64,000 nucleotides of DNA, from assembly GCA_015065545.1 (NCBI GenBank), contig SVQA01000002.1, forward strand, positions 62,001-126,000, read 5' to 3'. Shown one piece after another: positions 25,571 through 33,966 of the stretch. The position numbers and the translations under genes are program-made. The notes beneath the pieces are model-generated. The model was not told the DNA's origin. It did not search any database and was given only the letters and a program-made list of their open reading frames with translations. The DNA is from Oscillospiraceae bacterium (GTDB lineage: Bacteria; Bacillota; Clostridia; Oscillospirales; Acutalibacteraceae). Numbering within the stretch: position 1 is the stretch's first letter; each line of letters opens with the position of its first letter.

Positions 25571-27664
25571 TTATTGCTGTGGAATATCGGATGCGGTTTG
25601 TGTTTCTGTTGTGGTTTCTGCATCCGGGTGGAAGTAAGCATTGAGCAGATCCTTTGCAACACCCATAGAGTAGGTACCCTTTGCACCGTGTTCAAGAACA
25701 ACGGCAATGGCTACCTTAGGATCGTCGTATGGTGCATAGCAGATGAAGGCTGTGTGGTCGGAGCCTGTGTTTTCTGCGGTGCCGGTTTTTCCCGCTACAG
25801 GAATGTCAAAATCAAGGAAGGACCAGTAGGCTGTACCTGCTTCGTCGGCAACAACGTTACGCATAGCTGTCTGCACAACCGAGAGGTTGTAGGGTGTAAG
25901 CTGAAGGTCAGCTACAACCTCGGGATTGTTTTTGTCGTTTTCAAAGATGACCTTGCTTCTGTCGTAGGTGGTTACCTTGTCTATGATATGGGTTCGGAGT
26001 CTGACTCCATTGTTTGCGATTGTAGCCACATAAGTTGCAAGCTGAACAGGAGTGAAGGTGTTATCAGACTGACCGATAGCCGCCTGCACCGTGTTACCGG
26101 GAAGCCAGCTTACACTGTCTCTGCCTGCAAGGAATCCGCTTGTTTCGTAAATTTCAAGTCCTGTTTTTTCGCCGAGGCCAAGCTTTTCCATATATAAAGA
26201 CATATCGCTGATGCCCAGCTGTCTGCCTACTTCTGCAAAATAGTAGTTGCAGGAGCGGGCAATCGCACCATAAATATCCTGATTGCCGTGGTAGCCCATG
26301 CAGTTTACTACGTTGGATGGGTAGTAATCGTAGGTTTTTGAACAGAAGATAGGGGTGTACTCTCCTACAACTCCTTCTTCAAGAGCGGCAAGTGCAACGG
26401 CAGGCTTAACAACGGAACCGGGGGCAAAAGAGCCGGAAAAGGCTCGGTCGTAAAGAGGAAGCGTTTTATCCTCAAGAAGAGACATATAGTAGTCGCCGTC
26501 GCTGTATTTAGAGAGATCGTAGGTGGGATAAGAAGAAGCGGCAAGCACAGAGAAATCCTTAACATCCAGCATAACAACCGCACCTGCGGTGCAGTCCTCG
26601 CCGTGTCCTTCTTCGCCTCCTGCCTCAGCACTTGCGGCAATACCTGCTGCCTGAGCTGCTTTTATGTTTTCTGCAAGAGATTTGTTTGCAACCTCCTGAA
26701 GTCTTTTGTCTATGGTAAGGTGTACTGTGTTCCCGGGTTCTGCAGGATCAACCCCCACAACGCTTATTACCGTGCCGTCGGAGTTTTTAGAAACGGTTTT
26801 AGTACCGCCCTCGCCCTTCAGGTATTCCTCCATAGCACTTTCAATGCCGAATTTTCCGATAATATCGTTGTAGGAATAGCCTTTATCCTTCTTATCCTCG
26901 TAATCCTCTGCGGTGAGAGGTCCTGTGACACCGAGGATGTGAGGCATAAGGGTGCCGTCAACGCACACTCTCTTGTAAGCCGTGGTGATGTCAATGCAAG
27001 GTAAGGACTGAGAAAGCTCGGAAATAACAGCGGTAAGTTCCTGTGAAATGTCCTCGGCAAAGGTATAGGGAGTTGAGTAAGAAAACCGACACATCTCCAT
27101 ATTGTAGCGTACAGATGCAAGGTTGCGGCAAAGTTTCTTGTTCTCTGCCCAAGCCTCCAGCTCATAACGCTCTGTGAGTGCTTCCATATAATCGTCGGCA
27201 GGAGCATACACGCTCAAATCCAGCATCTCGGAGGAAGCGAGATTTTCAAGCTCTGCCTCGGCATTTTCGTCGCTTGAGAACTGATAGTTGTTTTCGTTGT
27301 CAAGGATAATGGGCAAGGTATCAATCCATTTTGCACCCATAGCATCAAAAATATCAAACAAGCGGAGTATAACATCATTCACGGTCATATCCTGACTGAT
27401 GTACAGCTTGTCGATAGAAACAGAGTAAACGGTGAGATTTGTGGTTAATGCAACTCCGTTGCAGTCTACGATTTCGCCTCGGGTTGCGTCAGAGGTCAGA
27501 CGATAGTTGGCGGTTGTTGCAACCTCTTCGCGATAGTATTCGCCCTGCACAACCTGCCAATCAAAAAGACGCACTACAAAGGAAGTAAATATGATGATAA
27601 CCAGTAAAAGACAGACCAACGCACGTCGGTTTTCTTTTATGAATTTCAGCATCGCGTTGATCAC
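25571..27664 (-). CDS. mrdA: Penicillin-binding protein 2 (elongasome transpeptidase)
   Basis: This class B PBP cross-links peptidoglycan during cell elongation. The 697 residues start with a cytoplasmic segment and one membrane helix (about 15-33), then a dimerisation domain and the transpeptidase domain. Catalytic motifs are SVVK in FAPGSVVKPAVAL, SCN in IARSCNYYFAEVG, and KTG in VAGKTGTAEN. It lies 38 bp downstream of mreD in the mreBCD-mrdA operon, and a UUCG-capped terminator follows. Confidence 0.95.
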   Translation of the reverse strand: MINAMLKFIKENRRALVCLLLVIIIFTSFVVRLFDWQVVQGEYYREEVATTANYRLTSDATRGEIVDCNGVALTTNLTVYSVSIDKLYISQDMTVNDVILRLFDIFDAMGAKWIDTLPIILDNENNYQFSSDENAEAELENLASSEMLDLSVYAPADDYMEALTERYELEAWAENKKLCRNLASVRYNMEMCRFSYSTPYTFAEDISQELTAVISELSQSLPCIDITTAYKRVCVDGTLMPHILGVTGPLTAEDYEDKKDKGYSYNDIIGKFGIESAMEEYLKGEGGTKTVSKNSDGTVISVVGVDPAEPGNTVHLTIDKRLQEVANKSLAENIKAAQAAGIAASAEAGGEEGHGEDCTAGAVVMLDVKDFSVLAASSYPTYDLSKYSDGDYYMSLLEDKTLPLYDRAFSGSFAPGSVVKPAVALAALEEGVVGEYTPIFCSKTYDYYPSNVVNCMGYHGNQDIYGAIARSCNYYFAEVGRQLGISDMSLYMEKLGLGEKTGLEIYETSGFLAGRDSVSWLPGNTVQAAIGQSDNTFTPVQLATYVATIANNGVRLRTHIIDKVTTYDRSKVIFENDKNNPEVVADLQLTPYNLSVVQTAMRNVVADEAGTAYWSFLDFDIPVAGKTGTAENTGSDHTAFICYAPYDDPKVAIAVVLEHGAKGTYSMGVAKDLLNAYFHPDAETTTETQTASDIPQQ

Positions 27665-27702
27665 TCCTTTTTGATAAGTTTTATTTGTGGTTTTAAATAT
27701 GT

Positions 27703-28200
27703 TTAATCTATAGCGATGTGAAGCAGTTTGTTAAGCAAAAATAGCAAAGGCAAAAACAAAACAGTATAAATGATCTTTACAAGATAATGTTTGAGAAAGT
27801 GTGTGCCTGCGTACTGCATACCTGCACAGAAAAAAAGAAAGTAAAGACAAAGGAGAATAGCTGTAGCAGACACACCGATTGCCATTGCGTTAGCAAAGTT
27901 TGTCACAAAGAAATTCCTTGCACAATAGCCGAAGACAAAGCAAAGGATTGTAAGTGCGATTGTATAAAAGCCGATTTTGTCGTAGCTTCCTACATCGCAC
28001 AAAGCACCGCAGATAAGTCCGAAAACCATAGCGGGAATCTCGTTTTCGAAGACAGCAATGGTGAATGCAACAGGGAGCAAGAGCATAGGCTTTATTCCGA
28101 ATATCTCGGGCATAAAGTTGGGGATGCCGCTAAAAATATACAGCAAGAGAATTTCTGCGGTATAGGCAACGTATCGTAAAAATCTTAACCTGCTTTTCAT
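27703..28200 (-). CDS. mreD: Rod shape-determining protein MreD
   Basis: A 165-residue, very hydrophobic protein with about five membrane helices. It matches MreD in size and in place: 2 bp after mreC and before the PBP2 gene. MreD is part of the elongasome and bridges MreC and the peptidoglycan polymerase. Sequence motifs in this family are weak, so the call rests mainly on topology and context. Confidence 0.88.
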   Translation of the reverse strand: MKSRLRFLRYVAYTAEILLLYIFSGIPNFMPEIFGIKPMLLLPVAFTIAVFENEIPAMVFGLICGALCDVGSYDKIGFYTIALTILCFVFGYCARNFFVTNFANAMAIGVSATAILLCLYFLFFCAGMQYAGTHFLKHYLVKIIYTVLFLPLLFLLNKLLHIAID

Positions 28201-28202
28201 TG

Positions 28203-29120
28203 TTATTCACCTGCAAACTCTGTAGAGGGGGCTGTGTTATCTATAGGCGCTGTGGTAATAGAGATTGTAGGCGCAACCTCCTCGATGCTATCCTTTGAGA
28301 GCTCGCCTTTTCCGTCGAAATCGGTAATAACAACAACGTCAACAACCGAGGTTATATCCTCAAAGGGTTTGATAACCGCATATTTTGAGGTGTCGTATTC
28401 GTCGAATTGAATTTCTTTTACCTCACCCACAATAACTGAGGGTGGATAAATTCCGCTGACACCTGTTGTAACGATAATATCTCCTGCCTTCATAGTGTTT
28501 TGGGCAGAGATTTTAGTCATTGTTGTAAGGTTTTGGTCACAGAGCTTAACACTGCCTGTTACAACGCCTGTATCTCGGGAGGCGCTGTCAAGCACACTCA
28601 CCTTTGCGTCGGGAGAGAGAATGGTTTTTACTCTTGCGGTAGCGGAGTCAACACCGGAAATCCAGCCGATAAGTCCGTTTTCTGTTACAACAGGGTCGCC
28701 TGTGCTTATTCCGTCAGAGTAGCCCTTGTTGATGGTAAAGCCATAGAAGTCTGCCGCAGGGTCTCTGCGGACAACAGTAGCAGGCAGAAGCTCATATTCG
28801 GGATAATCCCGCTTTAAATCATAGTATTTCCACAGACGGGCATTTTCAAGCTTTACGTCATAATAGTCTACAAGCTGTGTGCGTAAGGAGGCAACCTCGG
28901 AGGAGAGCTTCTTGTTTTCCTCTAAAAGCTCATCGTAGCTTTTGGAAGAAAAATTATCCGATGCTTCAGCAGAAACTTCCTGCATACCTAAGGTTGCACG
29001 GCTCAGAAAATTGGAGACCACAGATTTTCCCGAAAGAGCGGAAACAGTCATTGCAGTAATAAGACAGAGCAGTACACATATAAGTTTTTTGAAGCTTTTA
29101 GACATAATAAGGTCTCTCAT
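28203..29120 (-). CDS. mreC: Rod shape-determining protein MreC
   Basis: MreC is a bitopic protein that links the cytoskeleton to PBP2. The 305 residues begin MRDLIMSKSFKKLICVLLCL: a short cytoplasmic end and one membrane helix. A coiled coil (SYDELLEENKKLSSEVASLR) and the beta-barrel domain with GLIGWISGVDSATARVKTIL follow, and then a Pro/Thr-rich tail. The ATG at 29120 is preferred since GGAGG lies about 6 bp upstream. An in-frame extension to 29177 crosses a perfect hairpin and is rejected. Confidence 0.93.
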   Translation of the reverse strand: MRDLIMSKSFKKLICVLLCLITAMTVSALSGKSVVSNFLSRATLGMQEVSAEASDNFSSKSYDELLEENKKLSSEVASLRTQLVDYYDVKLENARLWKYYDLKRDYPEYELLPATVVRRDPAADFYGFTINKGYSDGISTGDPVVTENGLIGWISGVDSATARVKTILSPDAKVSVLDSASRDTGVVTGSVKLCDQNLTTMTKISAQNTMKAGDIIVTTGVSGIYPPSVIVGEVKEIQFDEYDTSKYAVIKPFEDITSVVDVVVITDFDGKGELSKDSIEEVAPTISITTAPIDNTAPSTEFAGE

Positions 29121-29139
29121 ATCGTGCCTCCGGTGAAAT

Positions 29140-29165
29140 TCGGGGAACGGAAAACCGTTCCCCGA
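29140..29165. other. Perfect hairpin between mreB and mreC
   Basis: An 11-bp perfect stem (29140-29150 with 29155-29165) with a 4-nt loop, without a T-run on the mRNA strand. It begins about 20 bp before the mreC start and sits just before its ribosome site. It may be an mRNA processing or stability element that gives higher MreB than MreC, or a partial terminator. Confidence 0.6.
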
Positions 29166-29194
29166 GATAATAAACAATCAGTAAAATCCGAAAA

Positions 29195-30208
29195 TTATTT
29201 TCTTCTGGATTTGTAGTATTCTCTGGGCATTGTCAGCTCAAGACGCTTGCCTGTGCCGTCAACAACACAATCCAGAGGTCTTTCTGCAACGTGAACAGGC
29301 ATACCTGTCTGTTGCATAATGAGGAGGTCAAGACCGCGAAGGAGTGCACCGCCGCCTGTGAGCATAATGCCGTGGTCGATTATATCTGCAGAAAGCTCGG
29401 GAGGAGTTTTCTCCAGAGTGTTTACAATTGCGTCGATAATTGTAGAAAGAGAGTCAGCAAGGGCATCTCTGATTTCTGCGGCAGTAATGGTAACATTCTT
29501 GGGAAGTCCGTCCATAAGATTTCTGCCCTTGATGCACATTTCACCCTCGTCCTCATAAGGATATGCAGAGCCAATGCCGATTTTGAGGTCTTCTGCAGTA
29601 CGTTCACCGATGAGAAGGTTGTATTTTTTCTTGATGTAAGACATAATTGCTTCATCGAATTTGTCGCCTGCCACACGAACAGAGCAGGATGTAACAATAT
29701 CGCCGAGAGAAATGATAGCAACCTCGGATGTACCGCCGCCGATGTCAACAACCATTGAGCCTGTGGGCTCTGCAACAGGAAGGCCTGCACCGATAGCGGC
29801 TGCCATGGGTTCTTCGATAAGCTCGATTTCCTTGCCGCCTGCTTCTCTTGCGGCATCTTCAACAGCATTCTTTTCTACCTCGGTAACACCGGAGGGAATA
29901 CAAATGACAATTCTGGGACGGCTGAAGAAGTTGGAACGAACAGTCTTTCTTATAAAATGCTTGAGCATAGAAGCTGTAATCTGGAAGTCGGCAATAACAC
30001 CGTCCTTGAGGGGACGAACTGCAACAATGGAGCCGGGAGTACGGCCAATCATTTCCTTAGCCTGAGAACCTACAGCCAGAACTGTATCTGTACGGATGTC
30101 AACAGCTACAACAGAGGGTTCTCTGAGGACTATACCCTTGTTCTTCATAAAAACAAGAGTGTTAGCTGTACCTAAATCGATACCAATATCTTTTGTGAAT
30201 GAAAACAT
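29195..30208 (-). CDS. mreB: Rod shape-determining protein MreB
   Basis: MreB is an actin-like ATPase forming filaments that guide wall synthesis. The 337 residues include phosphate-1 motif [12 protein letters not shown], phosphate-2 motif [17 protein letters not shown] and the adenosine motif ITGGGA-like segment [12 protein letters not shown]. It is the first gene of the mreBCD-mrdA operon, with a clear promoter upstream. The C-terminal end RREYYKS-type sequence is normal. Confidence 0.96.
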   Translation of the reverse strand: MFSFTKDIGIDLGTANTLVFMKNKGIVLREPSVVAVDIRTDTVLAVGSQAKEMIGRTPGSIVAVRPLKDGVIADFQITASMLKHFIRKTVRSNFFSRPRIVICIPSGVTEVEKNAVEDAAREAGGKEIELIEEPMAAAIGAGLPVAEPTGSMVVDIGGGTSEVAIISLGDIVTSCSVRVAGDKFDEAIMSYIKKKYNLLIGERTAEDLKIGIGSAYPYEDEGEMCIKGRNLMDGLPKNVTITAAEIRDALADSLSTIIDAIVNTLEKTPPELSADIIDHGIMLTGGGALLRGLDLLIMQQTGMPVHVAERPLDCVVDGTGKRLELTMPREYYKSRRK

Positions 30209-30284
30209 ATATTTGCTCCTTCCTTTGCAGTTTTACTGCAAAAGCATGATTTTATTTATATTATAGATATAACTTAACTAATCA

Positions 30285-30313
30285 ATTATACATTATATAC
30301 GTGAGGATTTCAA
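30285..30313 (-). promoter_or_regulatory. Promoter of the mre operon
   Basis: On the minus strand TTGAAA (30313-30308) and TATAAT (30290-30285) are separated by 17 bp. A perfect DnaA-box nonamer (TTATCCACA on the minus strand, 30342-30334) lies about 20 bp upstream of the -35 box. Confidence 0.75.
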
Positions 30314-30352
30314 GTTTTATAAAGTGAATTTTGTGTGGATAAAAGCGGATTT

Positions 30353-30793
30353 TTAGCTTTTGCCCGTTGAGCCGAAACCACCCTCGCCCCTTTCGGTGTT
30401 TGAGAGCTCCGTTACCTCTAATGTGGGCATAAGCGAAACGGGAGAAATTACCATCTGGGCAACTCGCTCCAAGGGGGCTATGGTGTATTCTTTGTCAGAT
30501 ACATTACAAAGTCCTACGCAAACCTCGCCACGATAGTCGCTGTCAACTACTCCGACACCATTTGCAAGGCAGATACCGTGTTTGATGCCCAGTCCGGAGC
30601 GGGCAAAGATGTATGCCACATACTCAGCCGAGGGAAGCTCAATGGCGATTCCTGTGGGAATGAGCAGAAGCTTACCGGGAGCAAGGGTTTTAGGCTCGTC
30701 AATACAAGCGTATAAGTCCATACCTGCAGAGCCTGCGGTAGCTCTTGCGGGAACCTTTGCGTTTTCTCTGAGTTTCTTTATTTTGAGTTCCAT
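30353..30793 (-). CDS. dut: Deoxyuridine triphosphatase (dUTPase)
   Basis: dUTPase hydrolyses dUTP to dUMP, keeping uracil out of DNA. The 146 residues have the five motifs of the trimeric family: AGSAGMDLYA, ARSGLGIKHG, NGVGVVDSDYRGEV, ERVAQMVI, and the C-terminal RGEGGFGSTG. The start is ATG 30793 with GAGG about 7 bp upstream; in-frame codons to 30835 are not supported. It is alone, 160 bp after the U32 gene on the same strand. Confidence 0.96.
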   Translation of the reverse strand: MELKIKKLRENAKVPARATAGSAGMDLYACIDEPKTLAPGKLLLIPTGIAIELPSAEYVAYIFARSGLGIKHGICLANGVGVVDSDYRGEVCVGLCNVSDKEYTIAPLERVAQMVISPVSLMPTLEVTELSNTERGEGGFGSTGKS

Positions 30794-30955
30794 TACATAA
30801 CCTCGTTTCCTGCAAATTTTAAACACAACTTGCAAAATTAGTTTTAATTTCTCTTTAGAAATTCTCTCAAGGAAACAAAATTCTTTTTATTTTTTTCTGG
30901 AGAATTAAACTTTTTTCTTAAAAATAATTCTAAAGAGTAATTAATAAAATGTTAT

Positions 30956-33019
30956 TTATTTAACACCCCTGTAATACAATCCACGGGTAAAAGTGTTAGA
31001 ATTTAGATTGTCACTTAAAAGAATGATAGAGTTTTCCACTTTTTCCACAGAGTTTTCAACAGTAAAACGTGAAACGTGGAAATCTATGTTAGAAAAATCT
31101 TTATTATCTGAAGGAATTAAAAGCGGTACACAGTTAAGGATTTCGGTGCAAATACCATCACAATGCAAAATGAATTTCTTGCTCTTTCTATCCTGCAAAA
31201 ACGAGCTTTGATGACAAGCTTTGCAACCGTCCTTCTTTATATATCCGGGACAAGCTCTGCACAGCATAAGGGGAAGATAGCCGTAGGAGAGGATTCCTCT
31301 CGGGATTCTGCCGCCCAACTTGCTGATTTGCTTATGAGTAAGCTCAAAGCTCACCTCAACATCTTTAATACCATAGTCCTCTGCCCATAAAAGCGAGGCG
31401 GTGTTGCATATATTAAGACCAAAGCCGCCGTGAACAGTAAAGCCCATTTCTTTTGCAAGGTACACAGTGCCGATATTACCGGCAAGAATATGTTTTATCC
31501 CTATCTCTTTGAGCTTTGAAAGCTTTGATGTTATCTGCTGTTCTCTCCCGAAGGCGCCTCTGGGGATTTCAGCTCCTACAGTAAAGCCTTCCTCTGTGAG
31601 CCTGATAAATTCCTCCGAAGGTGAATTTAAAGGTATGAAAATTAGTTCGCAGGACTTAAAGTCAAAAGGAATGTCTGTGTCTGTAAATCTTGCTCGGTGG
31701 AGTTTTTCTTTGCAAGGAGTGTGTGTATCAAAAGCAAAAGACTCAATCAAAGCCTTTTGGTTTTTAGTTTCTGCACGCAAGGCAGATAGCCTTGACAGGA
31801 CATTTCTGCGAAGCTCGTTTATTTTGCTTGCAGGGATGGAAAGATTTGGGTCTATTGTGCATATAATTTCTTCGGCATAGTAAGGAGTACCGCCGCATTT
31901 TTTCAGAAGTGTTTTGACCTTTTCTTCGTTTAGTGCAACGTTCAGAGCTGCTTCAGGCAATGAGTCTCCGGTTTCCGTGGCGGTGTGTGTGCCGTCAAAG
32001 ACAGAAAGTGTGGGAAACTCCCCTGCCCTTGCACAGAAAGTAAAGTGCAAAGGCACTCTTTGCAGTTCATCTTTATATGTGGTGCGTATGCTTGAGAGCA
32101 GTTTTTCGTCGCTTGCGACTACGTCCTCTTTTCTGCGGTAGCCGAACATATCGCCTGTGCGGTTACCTTTTATATATCCGTCGGTAAAGCCTGTGCGTGA
32201 GAAAACATTTTCCAGCTGAAATCTTGTTTCCTCTGATACAAATCCTTCGTCCCGCATTTCTTTGCAGGCTCGGGTAGCAGAGGATACATATTCGGGGCGT
32301 TTCATTCTTCCTTCGATTTTAGCAGAATGTACGCCGATTTTTTCAAGTTCTTTTATATATTCGATTACGCTGTTGTCTTTAAGGCTCAGAGCATAATCAC
32401 TGCCGCCCTTTATCTTGAAAGGAAGTCGGCAGGGCTGGGCACACATACCTCGGTTGCCCGACCTTCCTCCAAGCATTGCGGAAAAATAGCATTGTCCCGA
32501 TACACACATACAGAGTGCACCGTGAACAAAAACCTCCAGCTCTATGGGGCAAGAATCTGCGATTTCTTTAATCTCTTTGAGAGACAGTTCTCGGCTGAGC
32601 ACAACCCGTGAAAAGCCCATTTCGTAAAGTGCCTTTGCACCGGTCGGGGTATGAATGCTCATCTGAGTTGAGCCGTGAAGCCTCAGGTCTGGAATGTATT
32701 TTTTAATAAGAGAAGCAAGACCTATGTCCTGCACGATAACCGCGTCGATGCCAAAGGAGTAAGCTTCGTTTATAAGACCGAGTGCTTTCGTGAGCTCATC
32801 GTCAAACATAAGGGTGTTGACGGTAAGATATGCCTTGACACCGCGGATGTGGCAGTATGCTATTGCTTCTTTAAGCTCCTCAAGAGAAAAATTCTGTGCG
32901 GAAGCTCTGGCGGAAAAATCCTTTGCACCCAGGTATACCGCATCAGCACCGCTTCGTACAGCAGCCTCAAGGCTCTCGAATGAGCCTGCAGGAGCAAGGA
33001 TTTCTATTTTATTTTTCAA
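30956..33019 (-). CDS. Peptidase U32 family protein with DUF3656
   Basis: The 687-residue protein begins with EILAPAGSFESLEAAVRSGADAVYLG, the hallmark of U32. The central signature with CMCVSGQCYFSAMLGGRSGN and RGMCAQPCRLPF holds the conserved Cys that in relatives bind an iron-sulfur cluster. A second Cys-rich patch (CRACPGYIKKDGCKACH) is near the end. Although called peptidases, members such as TrhP and RlhA hydroxylate tRNA or rRNA. The start is TTG 33019 with AAGGAG 8 bp upstream. Cotranscription with zapA is likely. Confidence 0.88.
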   Translation of the reverse strand: MKNKIEILAPAGSFESLEAAVRSGADAVYLGAKDFSARASAQNFSLEELKEAIAYCHIRGVKAYLTVNTLMFDDELTKALGLINEAYSFGIDAVIVQDIGLASLIKKYIPDLRLHGSTQMSIHTPTGAKALYEMGFSRVVLSRELSLKEIKEIADSCPIELEVFVHGALCMCVSGQCYFSAMLGGRSGNRGMCAQPCRLPFKIKGGSDYALSLKDNSVIEYIKELEKIGVHSAKIEGRMKRPEYVSSATRACKEMRDEGFVSEETRFQLENVFSRTGFTDGYIKGNRTGDMFGYRRKEDVVASDEKLLSSIRTTYKDELQRVPLHFTFCARAGEFPTLSVFDGTHTATETGDSLPEAALNVALNEEKVKTLLKKCGGTPYYAEEIICTIDPNLSIPASKINELRRNVLSRLSALRAETKNQKALIESFAFDTHTPCKEKLHRARFTDTDIPFDFKSCELIFIPLNSPSEEFIRLTEEGFTVGAEIPRGAFGREQQITSKLSKLKEIGIKHILAGNIGTVYLAKEMGFTVHGGFGLNICNTASLLWAEDYGIKDVEVSFELTHKQISKLGGRIPRGILSYGYLPLMLCRACPGYIKKDGCKACHQSSFLQDRKSKKFILHCDGICTEILNCVPLLIPSDNKDFSNIDFHVSRFTVENSVEKVENSIILLSDNLNSNTFTRGLYYRGVK

Positions 33020-33058
33020 ATCCCCCACTCCTTTTTGATTTATTACAAAACGCACTTA

Positions 33059-33682
33059 TCAGGGAAGATCGTCAAAAATGCTGAACTGATGATAAGGAGA
33101 AGCCTCTGCAGCAGCTTCGTCCGGGTCTGCAGGGGCAGATGTTGCCACGACAGCAGGTGCAGGTGCGGGGGTCTGGTAATTGTTATTATGCTTATGCTTG
33201 TTCTTTTTGTTTTTGCCGCCGAAGTTTTTGCCCACAAATGCGGTATGGCGAGTCTGTGCTTCTGCAGCTACAATTGCCTCGGATCTTGTAGGGAGGGTTA
33301 CGGATGTGTTTGCACAAGCAGTTTTAGTTGCATCTTCCTCGTCTGCAACTTCGCTTTTTTCGGCAAGCTCTTTGCGCAGAGCGGCAATCTCCTCTTTGAG
33401 CTTGGAGTTTTCTGTACGCAGAGCATCGTTTGAGTTTATGTAATCCTTAACCTGCTCGCGAAGAACCTCCATCATCTGACGGAGCTTTGTTTCGTCGTCG
33501 CAGAAATTAAGTGCAGTAAGAATAGCGCAGGCATCGCGGTTAAGACGAGGGTTGTCCTTTTCGATTCCCTTTATCATTACATCAACCTTCTGGCCGATAC
33601 CGATAACATATTCATCGGTGTCGCCTGTCGAAATCGAAAAGCGCTGACCTGCTACGTAAATAACTACATTTTTCTTTTCCAT
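33059..33682 (-). CDS. zapA: Cell division protein ZapA-like with long tail
   Basis: ZapA-type proteins bundle FtsZ at the division ring. The N-terminal 60 residues match ZapA (YVAGQRFSISTG then YVIGIGQKVDVMI). A coiled coil follows (about 65-110, ALRTENSKLKEEIAALRKEL). At 207 residues it is about twice the usual length because of a low-complexity tail rich in Ala, Pro, Asn, Lys and His. A ZapA gene followed by a U32 gene is a usual clostridial pair. Confidence 0.82.
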   Translation of the reverse strand: MEKKNVVIYVAGQRFSISTGDTDEYVIGIGQKVDVMIKGIEKDNPRLNRDACAILTALNFCDDETKLRQMMEVLREQVKDYINSNDALRTENSKLKEEIAALRKELAEKSEVADEEDATKTACANTSVTLPTRSEAIVAAEAQTRHTAFVGKNFGGKNKKNKHKHNNNYQTPAPAPAVVATSAPADPDEAAAEASPYHQFSIFDDLP

Positions 33683-33824
33683 TTGGTATCCGTCCTTGCT
33701 TTTTGATTTTTATCCATTCTAATTATAATACAAAAATTCCGTGAAGGTAAAGTAATATGTAAAAATTGTAATTCACTTTTTTAAAAGTAACTTTTCTGTT
33801 ACCGCAAAATACAATAAATTGTGC

Positions 33825-33853
33825 TTGAAAAAATTGAGCATCTATAGTATAAT
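33825..33853 (+). promoter_or_regulatory. glgP promoter
   Basis: TTGAAA (33825-33830) and TATAAT (33848-33853) are separated by 17 bp. The leader is about 110 nt, with no clear structure. Confidence 0.75.
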
Positions 33854-33966
33854 TGTACCACATAAATGGGTGACAAGCAAAATAAATTGTTAACTATGAC
33901 CAAAATTTACAGAGTTTTACTTATAAATCCAAAAGAAATAAAAATTTTACCGAAGGAGTGCTTTAT

